Assembly (NCBI GenBank): GCA_039024295.1
Contig: JBCDIQ010000052.1
Span: 1 to 20,633, forward strand
Origin: JBCDIQ01 sp039024295
GTDB lineage: Bacteria > Bacteroidota > Bacteroidia > J057
Direction: 5' to 3'
Length of the DNA: 20,633 nt
In this document: positions 9,101 to 13,772 of the stretch, one piece after another
Layout of the letters: each line of letters starts with the position of its first letter
Numbering within the stretch: the first letter of the stretch is position 1
Position numbers and translations under genes: made by a program
The notes under the pieces: model-generated
The model's database searches: none
What the model saw: only the letters and a program-made list of their open reading frames with translations
What the model was told of the DNA's origin: nothing

Positions 9101-9931
9101 ACCTCTGGTTTCCAGATTGGAGATGGGGCCAATGACATCAACAGCAACTTTGGCCTCTTTGGTTGGTTCAATTACTCTGGCTTCTACCACGGTACAGCCG
9201 AGATGAACGCAACCATAGAAGGATGCGAAGTTAACTGTCCTGAGCCGGTTCGCGTAGCTGCAAAAGTATTGCTGCAAGGTCCTTATGACGCCACTTCTGG
9301 TGAGATGACCACTGATCTGGTTGCCGGTAATGCCCTGCCAATTGGCCAGCCATACAGCAACGCACCCTTCTATTACGGAGGCTATGAATTAGCCGACAGC
9401 TTGCCTGCTACGCTTGTAGACTGGGTATTGGTTCAACTGCGTGATGCAAATGATCCTACTCAGATCGTACAGACCCGTGCGGCCCTCCTGGATAAGGACG
9501 GTACCCTCAAGGATGCCCATGGCAATAAGTTTGTAGAATTTAAGGATGTGGATGAAAGCAAAGATTACTTCATCGCTGTTCTTCATCGCAACCATGCAGG
9601 GTTCATGAGTAAGCTGCCAGTTCCGTCTGGACAAGGACGCTTCTTCTATGACTTCACCGGTGGATTGTCTCAGCTCTACAAAAACACCAACCTTCTTGGT
9701 GAGCCTGCCGTGGAACTCAGCAATGGGGTAACCTTGATGACCATGGGAGATGTGACCAAAGACGGGGTGGTGAACTCCACTGACCGTGCCGAAGTAGTGG
9801 CCAAGCAATTGACCACAGGATATGTAGATGAGGACGTAGACCTCAATGGAATGGTAGATTCTGGCGATCAAACCAAGGTTGAAAGCAACTACCAGAAAGC
9901 TTCACATATCCCTAACCAACCCTTGCAGTAA
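146..9931 (+). CDS. Giant secreted PA14/LamG/dockerin-like mosaic repeat protein (3261 aa)
   Basis: Secreted protein with a signal peptide of about 23 residues ending in AFA. Residues 25-223 have an alternating beta/alpha pattern reminiscent of ThuA or class I amidotransferase-like folds. Two PA14-like domains follow (about 233-392 and 406-560), each ending near WKLPNG. Then come repeat R1 (574-732), LamG-like domain (747-977), R2 (989-1149), R3 (1159-1323), R4 (1331-1495), second LamG-like domain (1507-1736), R5 (1748-1906), a lectin/discoidin-like sandwich (about 1908-2045), an SdrD-B-like domain (2052-2166), an unassigned segment (2167-2301), and R6-R9 (2302-3027). The C-terminus has two F-hand-like loops starting at D3202 and D3230, typical of dockerins. 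No T9SS tail is seen. The frame is intact. Likely role: extracellular adhesion or polysaccharide binding; no catalytic site is recognised. The ATG at 146 is chosen because it starts the signal peptide. Confidence 0.9.
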   Translation: MRKTTLHLCLLLLWAGLSLPAFAQQALFVSGSYSLNSSDAAAKSRLQSMGYTVTVKSARDAASSHANGKDLILISSTVNSGDVNTKFRSTSVPVIVWEPWLYDYMKMTWNSSGSYGRDNAREIKVLDASHPMAAGLTGRFHVLSHNKPISWGKPAHAAKKIASLPWNHDKVTIFAYEAGDQMCGMSAPGRRVGLYLNDHSLAHTNNDGKSLFDAAVRWAAGTNAGGGGGNTACSANGKIKYEAYHNIGGHRISDLTNAAIFPNSPSDTRTLTLFEAPSNIRDNYGVRISGYICPPQSGDYVFYVAGDDNSQLWLSTDHTPGNKRKIAYHDGWTGSRQWNKFTSQCSQRIHLQAGQTYYIEALMKEGGGGDNLAVGWKLPNGQFDRPISGQYLADQLSSTPPTAATGILYEKYDNVSGTSISSLKSNSNFPGSPASTTVLNKFEAPTNVDDHYGVRMSGFVKAPSTGTYFFYIAGDDNVELSLSTDEDPANKRRIAYHNGWTSSRQWDRYSSQKSSGIQLVAGQRYYIEALMNEGGGGDNLAVGWKLPNGHKDRPISGQYLCPPSAPTAPVANTCHITDYSGSNRSFILFGLGSYTFDSNGGTLTEFTDGTATITGTVKQVNDANKKWQVNFKLKNKRTWAQWSGMGRKAKNGGNGDKTSWDYYELDGSSSFTGLGTFAGKSLSFTNRPSNLEFGFQIGNGANDKTTEFGISGWFSYSGDYSGNGDINAGLNCGNTPPPPGSGNRVDCNLVAFYSFEEGQGNTVHDRSGVGVPIDLHIDNTNRVTWLNGGGLRINSGTKIASNGPAAKFNAFAMSSQEVTLEVWVKPENITQAGPARLITVSKNTGERNVTLGQEGSRYVGRIRTTDPSIDNNGMPEVRTGSNQAVTNALQHIVYTRKANGEVKIYVNGTAVKTANQAGKLWNWNTAYKLALGNEFTHDRPWKGIYYMVAMYDRALDNGEVSQNYQAGALAPLGGTACTTPATPTVVEECDIDDYNGNRWFWTQSIGEYTWSGTPGKFIRYSDGTASFSGKVVKTNDPNKKFQFEVFLKNKQDWNTWSGMGGGYKGPASIVQNNFTDWNYYELDGRKSIFIGEGSFAGDTFYVATRSDKFGFQEGIGANDKDGDNGFSYWFDLIGKNGVIHSDFNADIECNPQAGIVKVCTVFDYDDSPNTRSFIFSAGIGRYTFGPNGGTYTEFDDGTAAVTGLLTNINDQSKQWEVTLKLKNKRNWAQWSALGRSFLNNGGNTGDETMWDYYEIDETMSRAIGRGFYVGKTLEIYHKPVDFNYGVQVGRGANDKDGSFGIGGWFFFRGDFSGNGDINSDLECVSDVVKVCQVFNYDDSRSARSFIFSAGLGRYTFDSNGGTYTEFSDGTATVTGVLENINDATKKWDITLTIVNKRNWTEWSALGRSFLNNGGGTGDNLTWDYYEVDPSRSFATGLGFYGGKTIYLTHKPVDFNYGVQVGLGANDKDGDFGIGGWFFFNGDYTGNGDINSDLICTPTVPQGGRVDCGLVAYYDFNEGSGNKVYDRSGVSNALDLNITDLSKVSWVNGGLKINSGTRIESSGPAAKFNAFAVSSGELTIEAWVKPENNHQSGPARIVTISKDAGNRNVTFGQGGNRYVGRLRTNNSNNDNNGMPDLNASTNSVTAQTLKHVVMTRDKDGLVKIYVDGVEKGSFTRTGEFWNWDASYRLAIGNEFNSWRPWKGTYFMMALYNKALTEAEVNQNFQEGSEGANSGAVCAPVPPATPVEECEILDYNNHRWVWTANEGTFTWDGTPGKLIRYDDGTAKFEGSIKGTSNANKKFDIVVWLKNKQDWATWSANGRGFKGGAKPQNHPTWDYYELDGERSLFIGKGSFANDTFFLVNRAPQYGYQIGVGANDKDHDFGFSGWFDLVSNNRRIKADFNTDLRCLPAPCANAFYGKAGTGTTIAGHLDGTEAKGEGAPDQQGVQIHENSDVYQIELSRVVPQGETYVLYVRKKPGVTGTPVIDLDESTNGTDFHRHPNSANFAVYSSDWIGIVVEASRDVKKLRLSKGTKSTDDYQFDAVEFCQPSSLLGSIGDFVFLDDNEDGIQDQGEEGIENIEVELLDCDGNVLAKDTTDAMGRYLFTDLPTGDYVVKVLVPADLKLTGQDRGNNDELDSDADLDGKTSCFTLDPGEEDLSRDFGLFPACRADAGTLTVKSDPIYLLNGTAKIGMIPNGDAVIPNGYATLYLLADSASETILQTNGTFPNFFVTEVGSYLVTTLVYSNVANSPDFFDVNSIVLGTSTLRGVMDDIQNAGICAVMDNVGGRTTVEPFDPPVYGLEDCELTGYNGGTIITMTLGGTTRYYVWDQFGATKRTFTDGSALIKGVIVDNSNANNKWLVNIKLNNEQDWTEWSGNGGTYASGAGQIAIDEHPNWTYYEVDEANSFFLGKGSNDGDTLTVSLRSSMVGFQQGFGANDKNADNGLYGGINLGGAQTGGADLNARINCEPVCEVRILRECLVYDWDTTDRGVVIPALRNLPSGGLFNFGTTPGRFVEYADGTARLTGIIYSKRDRGYAWRVDVNFYNKVDWDTWSSLGRTYNAQYESSLPAGVSVPKETWDYYLVDDDNSFLIGLGQFAGDTITVEHKPRNLYKGVQVGLGANDKRIDQEGLASWFIQGGDYPFQGSGDFNVRFECIDPQAPPAKECVLRPFDTDPTATRNWDVIMSGAPGQPGGKYFFDEDGGLIERFPNGTARITGTIVHSNSQFPNAKWNVEVWLKNLRDWDAWSGLGRTYLSEDPISALNHIYWGYYEVDDTRSAFRGVPGSDFDGEVIYIENKPRNLEKGFQIGPGANGKNGNEGLAGWFFYTGDYSGNGDFNNTIECIEEDDIGPILHAPVAKVCDLNPYDGGSSAYTVTMPTIPAADGGTDYVFVPGGDEFITFTDGSAHIFGTLVSKSNPNYGWIIDLMLKNRQTWAEWEANGRTYQGPANDLNHFNWAYYELDEMHSRLIGIGLNDCKALNLSQAPRTFTSGFQIGDGANDINSNFGLFGWFNYSGFYHGTAEMNATIEGCEVNCPEPVRVAAKVLLQGPYDATSGEMTTDLVAGNALPIGQPYSNAPFYYGGYELADSLPATLVDWVLVQLRDANDPTQIVQTRAALLDKDGTLKDAHGNKFVEFKDVDESKDYFIAVLHRNHAGFMSKLPVPSGQGRFFYDFTGGLSQLYKNTNLLGEPAVELSNGVTLMTMGDVTKDGVVNSTDRAEVVAKQLTTGYVDEDVDLNGMVDSGDQTKVESNYQKASHIPNQPLQ
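842..1825 (+). repeat. Tandem pair of PA14-like domains within the giant gene
   Basis: Two consecutive domains (residues about 233-392 and 406-560) share the hallmarks FEAP, YGVR.SG, FY.AGDDN, LSTD, IAYH.GWT.SRQW, YYIEALM.EGGGGDNLAVGWKLPNG and DRPISGQYL. The AGDDN and GGGGDNLAVGW segments are the usual PA14 signatures, a fold that often binds carbohydrate. Silent differences between the copies show an old duplication that has been kept under protein-level selection. Confidence 0.85.
2384..5353 (+). repeat. Two LamG/concanavalin-like domains inside the giant gene
   Basis: Bases 2384-3076 (residues 747-977) and 4664-5353 (1507-1736) encode homologous domains. Shared landmarks are CNLVAFYSFEEG / CGLVAYYDFNEG, the HDRSG / YDRSG motif, INSGT.I.S.GPAAKFNAFA, WVKPEN, NV(T).GQ, a KIYV.G segment and a RPWKG.Y.M segment. 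This matches the LamG/jelly-roll layout (LVA.Y.F..G...D.SG, then 'KIYVNG'). Each is bounded by Cys and each is followed by a repeat of the same subtype (R2 and R5). Confidence 0.8.
6299..6643 (+). other. SdrD-B-like domain within the giant gene
   Basis: Residues about 2052-2166 contain GDFVFLDDNEDGIQD, then V.LLDCDGNVL, TTDAMGRYLFTDLPTGDY and a D-rich stretch NNDELDSDADLDG. This is the standard sequence pattern of the SdrD B-like beta-sandwich (calcium-associated spacer domain) common in cell-surface proteins. It separates the lectin-like sandwich from the distal repeats R6-R9. Confidence 0.85.
9743..9904 (+). other. Dockerin-like calcium-binding segment at the C-terminus
   Basis: Residues about 3200-3253 contain two loops of the dockerin F-hand type. 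Loop 1 has D3202, D3206, N3210 and D3213; loop 2 has D3230, D3232, N3234, D3238 and D3241. They are separated by a short helix-like stretch containing a GY motif (TTGYVDED). Loop 1 has Thr at the third position, so it is less canonical. Such segments are found near the ends of large Bacteroidetes secreted proteins and suggest docking to a partner. Confidence 0.65.
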
Positions 9932-10000
9932 GCAACAAAGTTTCAACCAACTCCCAGAGCCCGACCGGTTCCGGGAACTTTAAAAAGAAGATTCATTAAC

Positions 10001-10837
10001 ATGAAACAACATATTTTAAGCTGGTTGGTAGCGGCAATTTGCTTGCTCGCCAGCGCAACAGCCCAAGACGTGAGTGTGATCTATGAAGTCACTCACGGCC
10101 CGAATACAGACACTGTTTCGGTATACTTGAAAAGCAAGACCCCAGAGCCTGTAGAGGTGATGGCCGCAGATATCTCCATCATGTACCAGGGGGAGACCTC
10201 AAACTTCAAGCAGATGCGTGCGCCTTTGACCAAAATGATCAAGGGAGCAAAAGTGGCTCAACCTTCTCCCATACGGCTGAACACCGCTATGAAGCGCAGT
10301 GGTCGGAACTTCACCCACAGGATCACCTATGGGGTGTCCAATCAAGATGCATTGATTCCCCGGACAGCCATGGTGCCAGCAGCTGATAGCCCTGAAATGT
10401 TAAAAGCATTTGTGTTCATTTTCAACAGCCGTTCGGCTGGTACTTATCACGTGGAAACCCGTCAGGAGTTCCCATTCAACCAGTTTGCTTCTCCTTCCAA
10501 GGTGAACGTGACCTACGATGTGGTAAACATGGGTACGGTTGCTTCTGTCAATGACCTGATTTCTATGGATGGATCATTGACCATTTACCCTAATCCAACT
10601 ACTACGAGTTTGAACCTACGCATGGACAATGAGGAAGACGCTGACTATCAGGTGACCATCACGGATATGTCTGGCCGAACCTTGCTGACGGAGAAAATGC
10701 CTTTTGGCCCGAACATGGGACGTGAGCACATGCTGCTGGTATCCAAGTTGCCCGCGGGCATTTACAACCTGACTGCTGTTTCCACCAAGCAGGAAGAACA
10801 GCAGTCTGCGGTGCGCTTTGTGAAATTTACAGAATGA
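10001..10837 (+). CDS. Small secreted beta-rich protein with T9SS type A sorting tail
   Basis: A 278-residue protein with a signal peptide of about 21 residues ending ATA|Q. The body (about 22-190) is predicted beta-rich, beginning with a strand pattern like V.VYLKS....VEVMAADISI.Y, which recalls cohesin-like sandwiches, though similarity is weak. From residue 192 the C-terminus is a clear T9SS type A sorting domain: TIYPNPTT, then LNLRM, VTITDMSGR, LPAGIYNL and a final RFVKF. Such tails direct substrates through T9SS, after which they are usually cleaved and the protein attached to the surface. The gene starts 69 bases after the giant gene on the same strand with no visible terminator between, so co-transcription is likely. 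It may anchor or partner the dockerin-like giant, which is inference. Confidence 0.85.
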   Translation: MKQHILSWLVAAICLLASATAQDVSVIYEVTHGPNTDTVSVYLKSKTPEPVEVMAADISIMYQGETSNFKQMRAPLTKMIKGAKVAQPSPIRLNTAMKRSGRNFTHRITYGVSNQDALIPRTAMVPAADSPEMLKAFVFIFNSRSAGTYHVETRQEFPFNQFASPSKVNVTYDVVNMGTVASVNDLISMDGSLTIYPNPTTTSLNLRMDNEEDADYQVTITDMSGRTLLTEKMPFGPNMGREHMLLVSKLPAGIYNLTAVSTKQEEQQSAVRFVKFTE

Positions 10838-11071
10838 TAGATAAGTTATCAGTGGTCGGTTTATGGTTAACCCCGCTTTTCGAGATTTCGCTACGCTCAA
10901 CAGTTTTTGGATGTTCCATCCAGCTAGCTGAAAACCGATCACCGAAAACTGAAAACTGTCCAAAGATTTGATTCTTAGATTTTGGGTGTAATCCGGCTTC
11001 AGTTTGGAGTCGGATCTTTTTTTGTACTTACAGGAAACGGTTTCCCACTTTCCCCTTTCCCCCCAAGTCCT

Positions 11072-11079
11072 TACCTTTG
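11072..11079 (+). promoter_or_regulatory. Putative -7 promoter element of ubiE
   Basis: TACCTTTG matches the Bacteroidetes -7 consensus TAnnTTTG exactly and is followed by GC, as is common. It lies 59 bases before the ubiE start, leaving room for the leader hairpin at 11094-11126. No TTG at the expected -33 distance is evident because the preceding tract is C/T-rich, so the assignment rests on one element. Confidence 0.4.
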
Positions 11080-11093
11080 CATCACCAAAAACA

Positions 11094-11126
11094 ACCCCTG
11101 ACAGGATTCGAACCCCTGTCAAGGGT
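11094..11126 (+). promoter_or_regulatory. Hairpin in the ubiE leader
   Basis: TGACAGG (11099-11105) pairs perfectly with CCTGTCA (11115-11121) around a 9-base loop, ATTCGAACC. Below one C/A mismatch the stem continues with ACCC (11094-11097) pairing GGGT (11123-11126). That makes 11 pairs in all, ending 12 bases before the ubiE ATG. On the minus strand the loop reads GGTTCGAAT, like a tRNA T-loop, but no full tRNA is present. It could influence translation of ubiE or be a remnant. Confidence 0.5.
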
Positions 11127-11138
11127 AAACCAGCAAAT

Positions 11139-11867
11139 ATGGAAAAACCAGTTACCCCGTACGGAAGAGCCGGAAACAGCAAAAAAGCTGAAGTGGAGGA
11201 GATGTTTGACAACATCGCACCGAAGTACGACCTGTTAAATCACCTATTGACTTTTGGCATTGACATTCAATGGCGCAAAAGATGCATTCGTGAGTTGAGG
11301 AAATATAATCCCAAGGTGGTGGTGGACATCGCCACCGGTACCGCTGACTTTGCGGTGGCAGCAAAAAAGCTCAACCCAGACCAGATCATCGGCATTGACA
11401 TTTCTAATGAAATGCTGGAAGTGGGCCGCGTCAAGATCAAGCAAAAGAAGCTCGATCACCTCATCGAACTGCGACAGGGAGATTCAGAAGCCCTACAACT
11501 GGAAGATAATTCCGTGGACGCCATCACCGTGGGATTTGGCGTGAGAAATTTTGAAAACCTCAAACTGGGGCTTTCAGAGATGTTGCGTGTCTTGCGGCCG
11601 GGTGGGGGCGTAGCCATTTTGGAACCTTCCTTTCCAACTGCATTTCCCATGAAGCAATTGTTCCAATTTTATTTTGCCTATATCACGCCTTTGATCGGAA
11701 AAATGGTCTCTGGTGACACCGCAGCCTACACCTATTTGCCAGCGTCTGTAAAGGCATTTCCCAACGGAAATGAGTTCACACAGATTTGTAAAGAAGTAGG
11801 GTACAGCAAAGCCATTTATAAACCCTTAACTTTTGGCAGCTGCTCTATGTACATTTTGGAAAAATAA
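11139..11867 (+). CDS. ubiE: Demethylmenaquinone/ubiquinone C-methyltransferase
   Basis: A 242-residue SAM-dependent methyltransferase that carries out the last carbon methylation of menaquinone (demethylmenaquinone to menaquinone), the respiratory quinone of most Bacteroidetes. Family landmarks are F(D)NIAPKYDLLNH at 23-35, the SAM-binding motif VVDIATGTAD at 61-70 followed by the acidic GIDIS at 85-89, and GFGVRNFEN at 132-140. Next come LRVLRPGG (R.LKPGG-type) and the C-terminal YLPASV and FPNG motifs. The frame is open further upstream to 11004, but the ATG at 11139 gives the expected family length and excludes the leader hairpin. It precedes porT, an adjacency I recall from other Bacteroidetes. 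Confidence 0.95.
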   Translation: MEKPVTPYGRAGNSKKAEVEEMFDNIAPKYDLLNHLLTFGIDIQWRKRCIRELRKYNPKVVVDIATGTADFAVAAKKLNPDQIIGIDISNEMLEVGRVKIKQKKLDHLIELRQGDSEALQLEDNSVDAITVGFGVRNFENLKLGLSEMLRVLRPGGGVAILEPSFPTAFPMKQLFQFYFAYITPLIGKMVSGDTAAYTYLPASVKAFPNGNEFTQICKEVGYSKAIYKPLTFGSCSMYILEK

Positions 11868-12129
11868 ACGTTATCAACCCTAGGAGATCGAATATTTTTA
11901 TCGCCTACTTTTTATTTTATTTGTATCAAATATATTGCATACAGTTTGCAGGTCTTGATTTCATGACATGATACACCTAGGTATTTGTACGTCAATTCAA
12001 TTACAGGCCATTAAATTTCCTCCCATTCCAAAATTTTTCCGCCACTGATCCTATACTTTTACCTTCGATTTAGAGTTTAATGTGTACACTTCCTTTTTGC
12101 ATTCTAAAGGACATCAAGGTAGGCGAAAA
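11868..12129. other. Intergenic region between ubiE and porT
   Basis: 262 bases, AT-rich, no gene seen. It contains the perfect palindrome TCATGACATGA (11961-11971) and two CCTAGG hexamers, near 11879 and 11976, the second within ACCTAGGT. A weak -7-like TACCTTCG lies at 12060-12067, one base off TAnnTTTG, 63 bases before the porT ATG. These could be regulatory, but there is no supporting -33 element. Confidence 0.3.
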
Positions 12130-12843
12130 ATGAACAACCGATATTTTCTGATACCCCTCACAGCGTTGCTGTTAGCTTTTACCTCTTCTGCTTCTGTCTA
12201 TGGACAAGGCTATGGCAACGCGCACCCGCACGACTTTAAGCCATTTAACCTTGGCTTTTTGATGGGCTTTAATTATAACATGTACAACCTGAAGTCCCAA
12301 TCAAATGTAGTCGATGACAATATTTTTCTTGAACGGATTCGAGTAATTGAGCGTCCGGGCATAACCCTGGGAATGATCACCAATTTGAACCTTCAAGATA
12401 ATGTAGCCTTGAGGTTTATTCCCCAGGTATCCCTGGAGCAGCGGGATTTTGAATACAAGTTTCGAGGAGGGGAGGGCAGAGATTCAATCGGCATGCGGAA
12501 AATCGAGGCTTCATACCTCAACCTGCCGATTCTCTTCCAATTCAAAACGAAGTACTACCGCAGGTACAGGGTGTATGTCCTGCTTGGGGGACAGGTTGGC
12601 CTAAACCTCGCCAGTGCCAAACGTGTGAGAGATGACCCCAATTTGCTGAAAATTCAATCCCAGGACTACAGCATTGTGGTGGGTACGGGCATGATGCTTT
12701 ATGGAGATCGCCTGAAGGTTTCTCCAGAGTTGCGTTACTCCTTTGGGTTGACTAATATTTATGTGCCAGAGTTTACCAGCCATGCGGCGGCCATTTCCCA
12801 ATTATTTAGCCAAGTGCTCACGCTCAACATCAATTTCGAATAA
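12130..12843 (+). CDS. porT: PorT/SprT-family type IX secretion outer-membrane protein
   Basis: A 237-residue protein with a signal peptide ending near VYGQ (about residue 25) and alternating amphipathic strands typical of a small outer-membrane beta-barrel. Landmarks of the PorT-like family are FNLGFLMGFNYN at the start of the mature part, the R..PGITLGMITNL segment, a YLNLPILFQFK segment, and a C-terminus ending in LNINFE with a terminal aromatic. PorT (SprT) is required for T9SS secretion in Porphyromonas and Flavobacterium. Placement directly after ubiE supports the call. The start is set at 12130 because the signal peptide begins there; a frame extension to 12082 adds only non-signal residues. 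It is likely co-transcribed with nadC, 5 bases downstream. Confidence 0.8.
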   Translation: MNNRYFLIPLTALLLAFTSSASVYGQGYGNAHPHDFKPFNLGFLMGFNYNMYNLKSQSNVVDDNIFLERIRVIERPGITLGMITNLNLQDNVALRFIPQVSLEQRDFEYKFRGGEGRDSIGMRKIEASYLNLPILFQFKTKYYRRYRVYVLLGGQVGLNLASAKRVRDDPNLLKIQSQDYSIVVGTGMMLYGDRLKVSPELRYSFGLTNIYVPEFTSHAAAISQLFSQVLTLNINFE

Positions 12844-12848
12844 CTTCC

Positions 12849-13700
12849 ATGGACTTCCTGCTTCACCCTGAAACGAATCGCATTTTAACAGCTGCTTTAC
12901 AAGAAGATATTGGAACGGGAGATCATACGAGTCTTTCTACCATTCCAAAAGGCACCCAGTCCAGAGCAAAATGCCTGATAAAAGATACAGGTGTGTTGGC
13001 AGGAACGAAAGTTGCTCAAAGGGTATTTGAACTCCTTGAAGGAGAGGTAGTATTTGACCAGAAAATAGCAGACGGTACCTGGGTAAAGCCTGGAGATATA
13101 GCTTTTTATTTAGAAGGGGATGTACAGGCCATTTTGATGGGAGAGCGTTTGGCCCTGAATTTTATGCAACGTATGAGTGGGATTGCAACCCAGACCCGTA
13201 AAGTAGTTGAGCTTATCGAAGATACAGGTTGCCGCTTGCTGGATACGCGTAAGACTACCCCTTTGGTAAGGCACATGGAAAAGTGGGCTGTTCATATCGG
13301 TGGGGCGGTCAACCATAGATTTGGGCTGTATGACATGATCCTGATTAAGGATAACCACATTGACTACGCAGGGGGAATCCCTCAAGCACTAGCTGCTGCC
13401 CGTGCTTACCTAAAGGAAAAAGGGCTTTCGCTGCACATCGAGATTGAAACCCGGTCCTTGGAGGAAGTAGAAATGGTGTTACAATCAGGGGGAGCATACC
13501 GAATCCTGTTGGATAATATGTCTCCTGACACCCTGAGAAAAGCAGTCCAGTTAATTGACGGAAAATGTCAAACCGAAGCTTCAGGAGGAATCACTTTGGA
13601 AACAGTTCGAGAAGTTGCCCTAACTGGGGTTGATTTTATCTCCATGGGTGCCTTGACACACTCATTCAAAAGCCTGGACATCAGCTTGAAGGCGGTATAG
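12849..13700 (+). CDS. nadC: Nicotinate-nucleotide pyrophosphorylase (carboxylating), quinolinate phosphoribosyltransferase
   Basis: A 283-residue enzyme that converts quinolinate and PRPP to nicotinate mononucleotide, CO2 and pyrophosphate in de novo NAD synthesis. Visible family motifs are EDIGTGDHTS (19-28), GER..LNFMQRMSGIAT (98-114), DTRKTTP (132-138), HRFGLYDMILIKDNH (156-170), the HIEIETRS segment, ILLDNMSP, and the C-terminal phosphate-binding EASGGI...GVDFISMGALTHS. Length and motif order are normal and no active-site loss is seen. The start lies 5 bases after the porT stop, suggesting translation from the same transcript. It faces a convergent leftward gene at 13773. Confidence 0.96.
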   Translation: MDFLLHPETNRILTAALQEDIGTGDHTSLSTIPKGTQSRAKCLIKDTGVLAGTKVAQRVFELLEGEVVFDQKIADGTWVKPGDIAFYLEGDVQAILMGERLALNFMQRMSGIATQTRKVVELIEDTGCRLLDTRKTTPLVRHMEKWAVHIGGAVNHRFGLYDMILIKDNHIDYAGGIPQALAAARAYLKEKGLSLHIEIETRSLEEVEMVLQSGGAYRILLDNMSPDTLRKAVQLIDGKCQTEASGGITLETVREVALTGVDFISMGALTHSFKSLDISLKAV

Positions 13701-13772
13701 CCAGCATTTTTGAATCAATTGATACGGCCTCGTGATAATGCAGTTGGAGGAGGAGTACCTTGTTGTATCATC

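Larger units (their letters stand above)
1865..9226 (+). repeat. Array of nine copies of an unnamed Cys-bounded domain (159-177 aa)
   Basis: Copies by base position: R1 1865-2341, R2 3110-3592, R3 3620-4114, R4 4136-4630, R5 5387-5863, R6 7049-7540, R7 7574-8104, R8 8135-8665, R9 8717-9226. Every copy starts at a Cys and ends at a Cys. Shared landmarks in order are: an aromatic/Asp-rich start; F.DG(T/S)A...G; W.....LKN(K/R)..W..W...G; W.YYE(L/V)D or close variants; G.G...(G/N); (G/K)(F/V/Y)Q.G.GAN.K/I; a GWF-like motif; and (D/M)(F/I/L)N before the last Cys. I do not recognise a named family. R3 and R4 are the closest pair and look like a recent tandem duplication. LamG-like domains separate R1/R2 and R4/R5, and other domains separate R5/R6. 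Confidence 0.9.
10838..11138. other. 301-bp intergenic region with degenerate repeats and ubiE leader
   Basis: No gene is supported here. The left half holds an imperfect inverted repeat (10850-10862 with 10932-10944: 11 Watson-Crick pairs, one G:T and one mismatch over 13) and short direct repeats based on CTGAAAAC / CCGAAAAC at about 10929-10957. It also carries a motif reading TTTCGCTACGCTCAAC, of a kind I associate with dispersed intergenic repeats in this phylum. The right half has a C/T-rich tract (about 11040-11070), a putative -7 element and a hairpin just ahead of ubiE. A long minus-strand frame across this region and the end of the upstream gene looks like a shadow. Confidence 0.5.

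Noticed and set aside
1865..9226. CRISPR array or short tandem repeats as explanation for the periodicity
   Set aside because: Units are about 480-530 bases, coding, in frame and diverged at silent sites, so they are protein-domain repeats.
9389..9871. 160-codon minus-strand open frame under the dockerin-like end
   Set aside because: Antisense to the conserved C-terminal region; composition and lack of any motif suggest a shadow frame.
11094..11126. tRNA gene suggested by the TTCGAA loop
   Set aside because: Only a T-arm-like hairpin is present; no acceptor, anticodon or D-arm can be drawn, and the ubiE start follows within 12 bases.
11004..11138. Longer N-terminus for ubiE
   Set aside because: The extra 45 residues include the promoter-like element and the leader hairpin and are not found in the UbiE family; the start at 11139 gives the normal length.
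10616..11215. 199-codon minus-strand frame spanning the intergenic region before ubiE
   Set aside because: It overlaps the T9SS tail coding sequence and the ubiE start antisense, and its sequence has no family resemblance. The intergenic part contains repeats rather than coding-like sequence.
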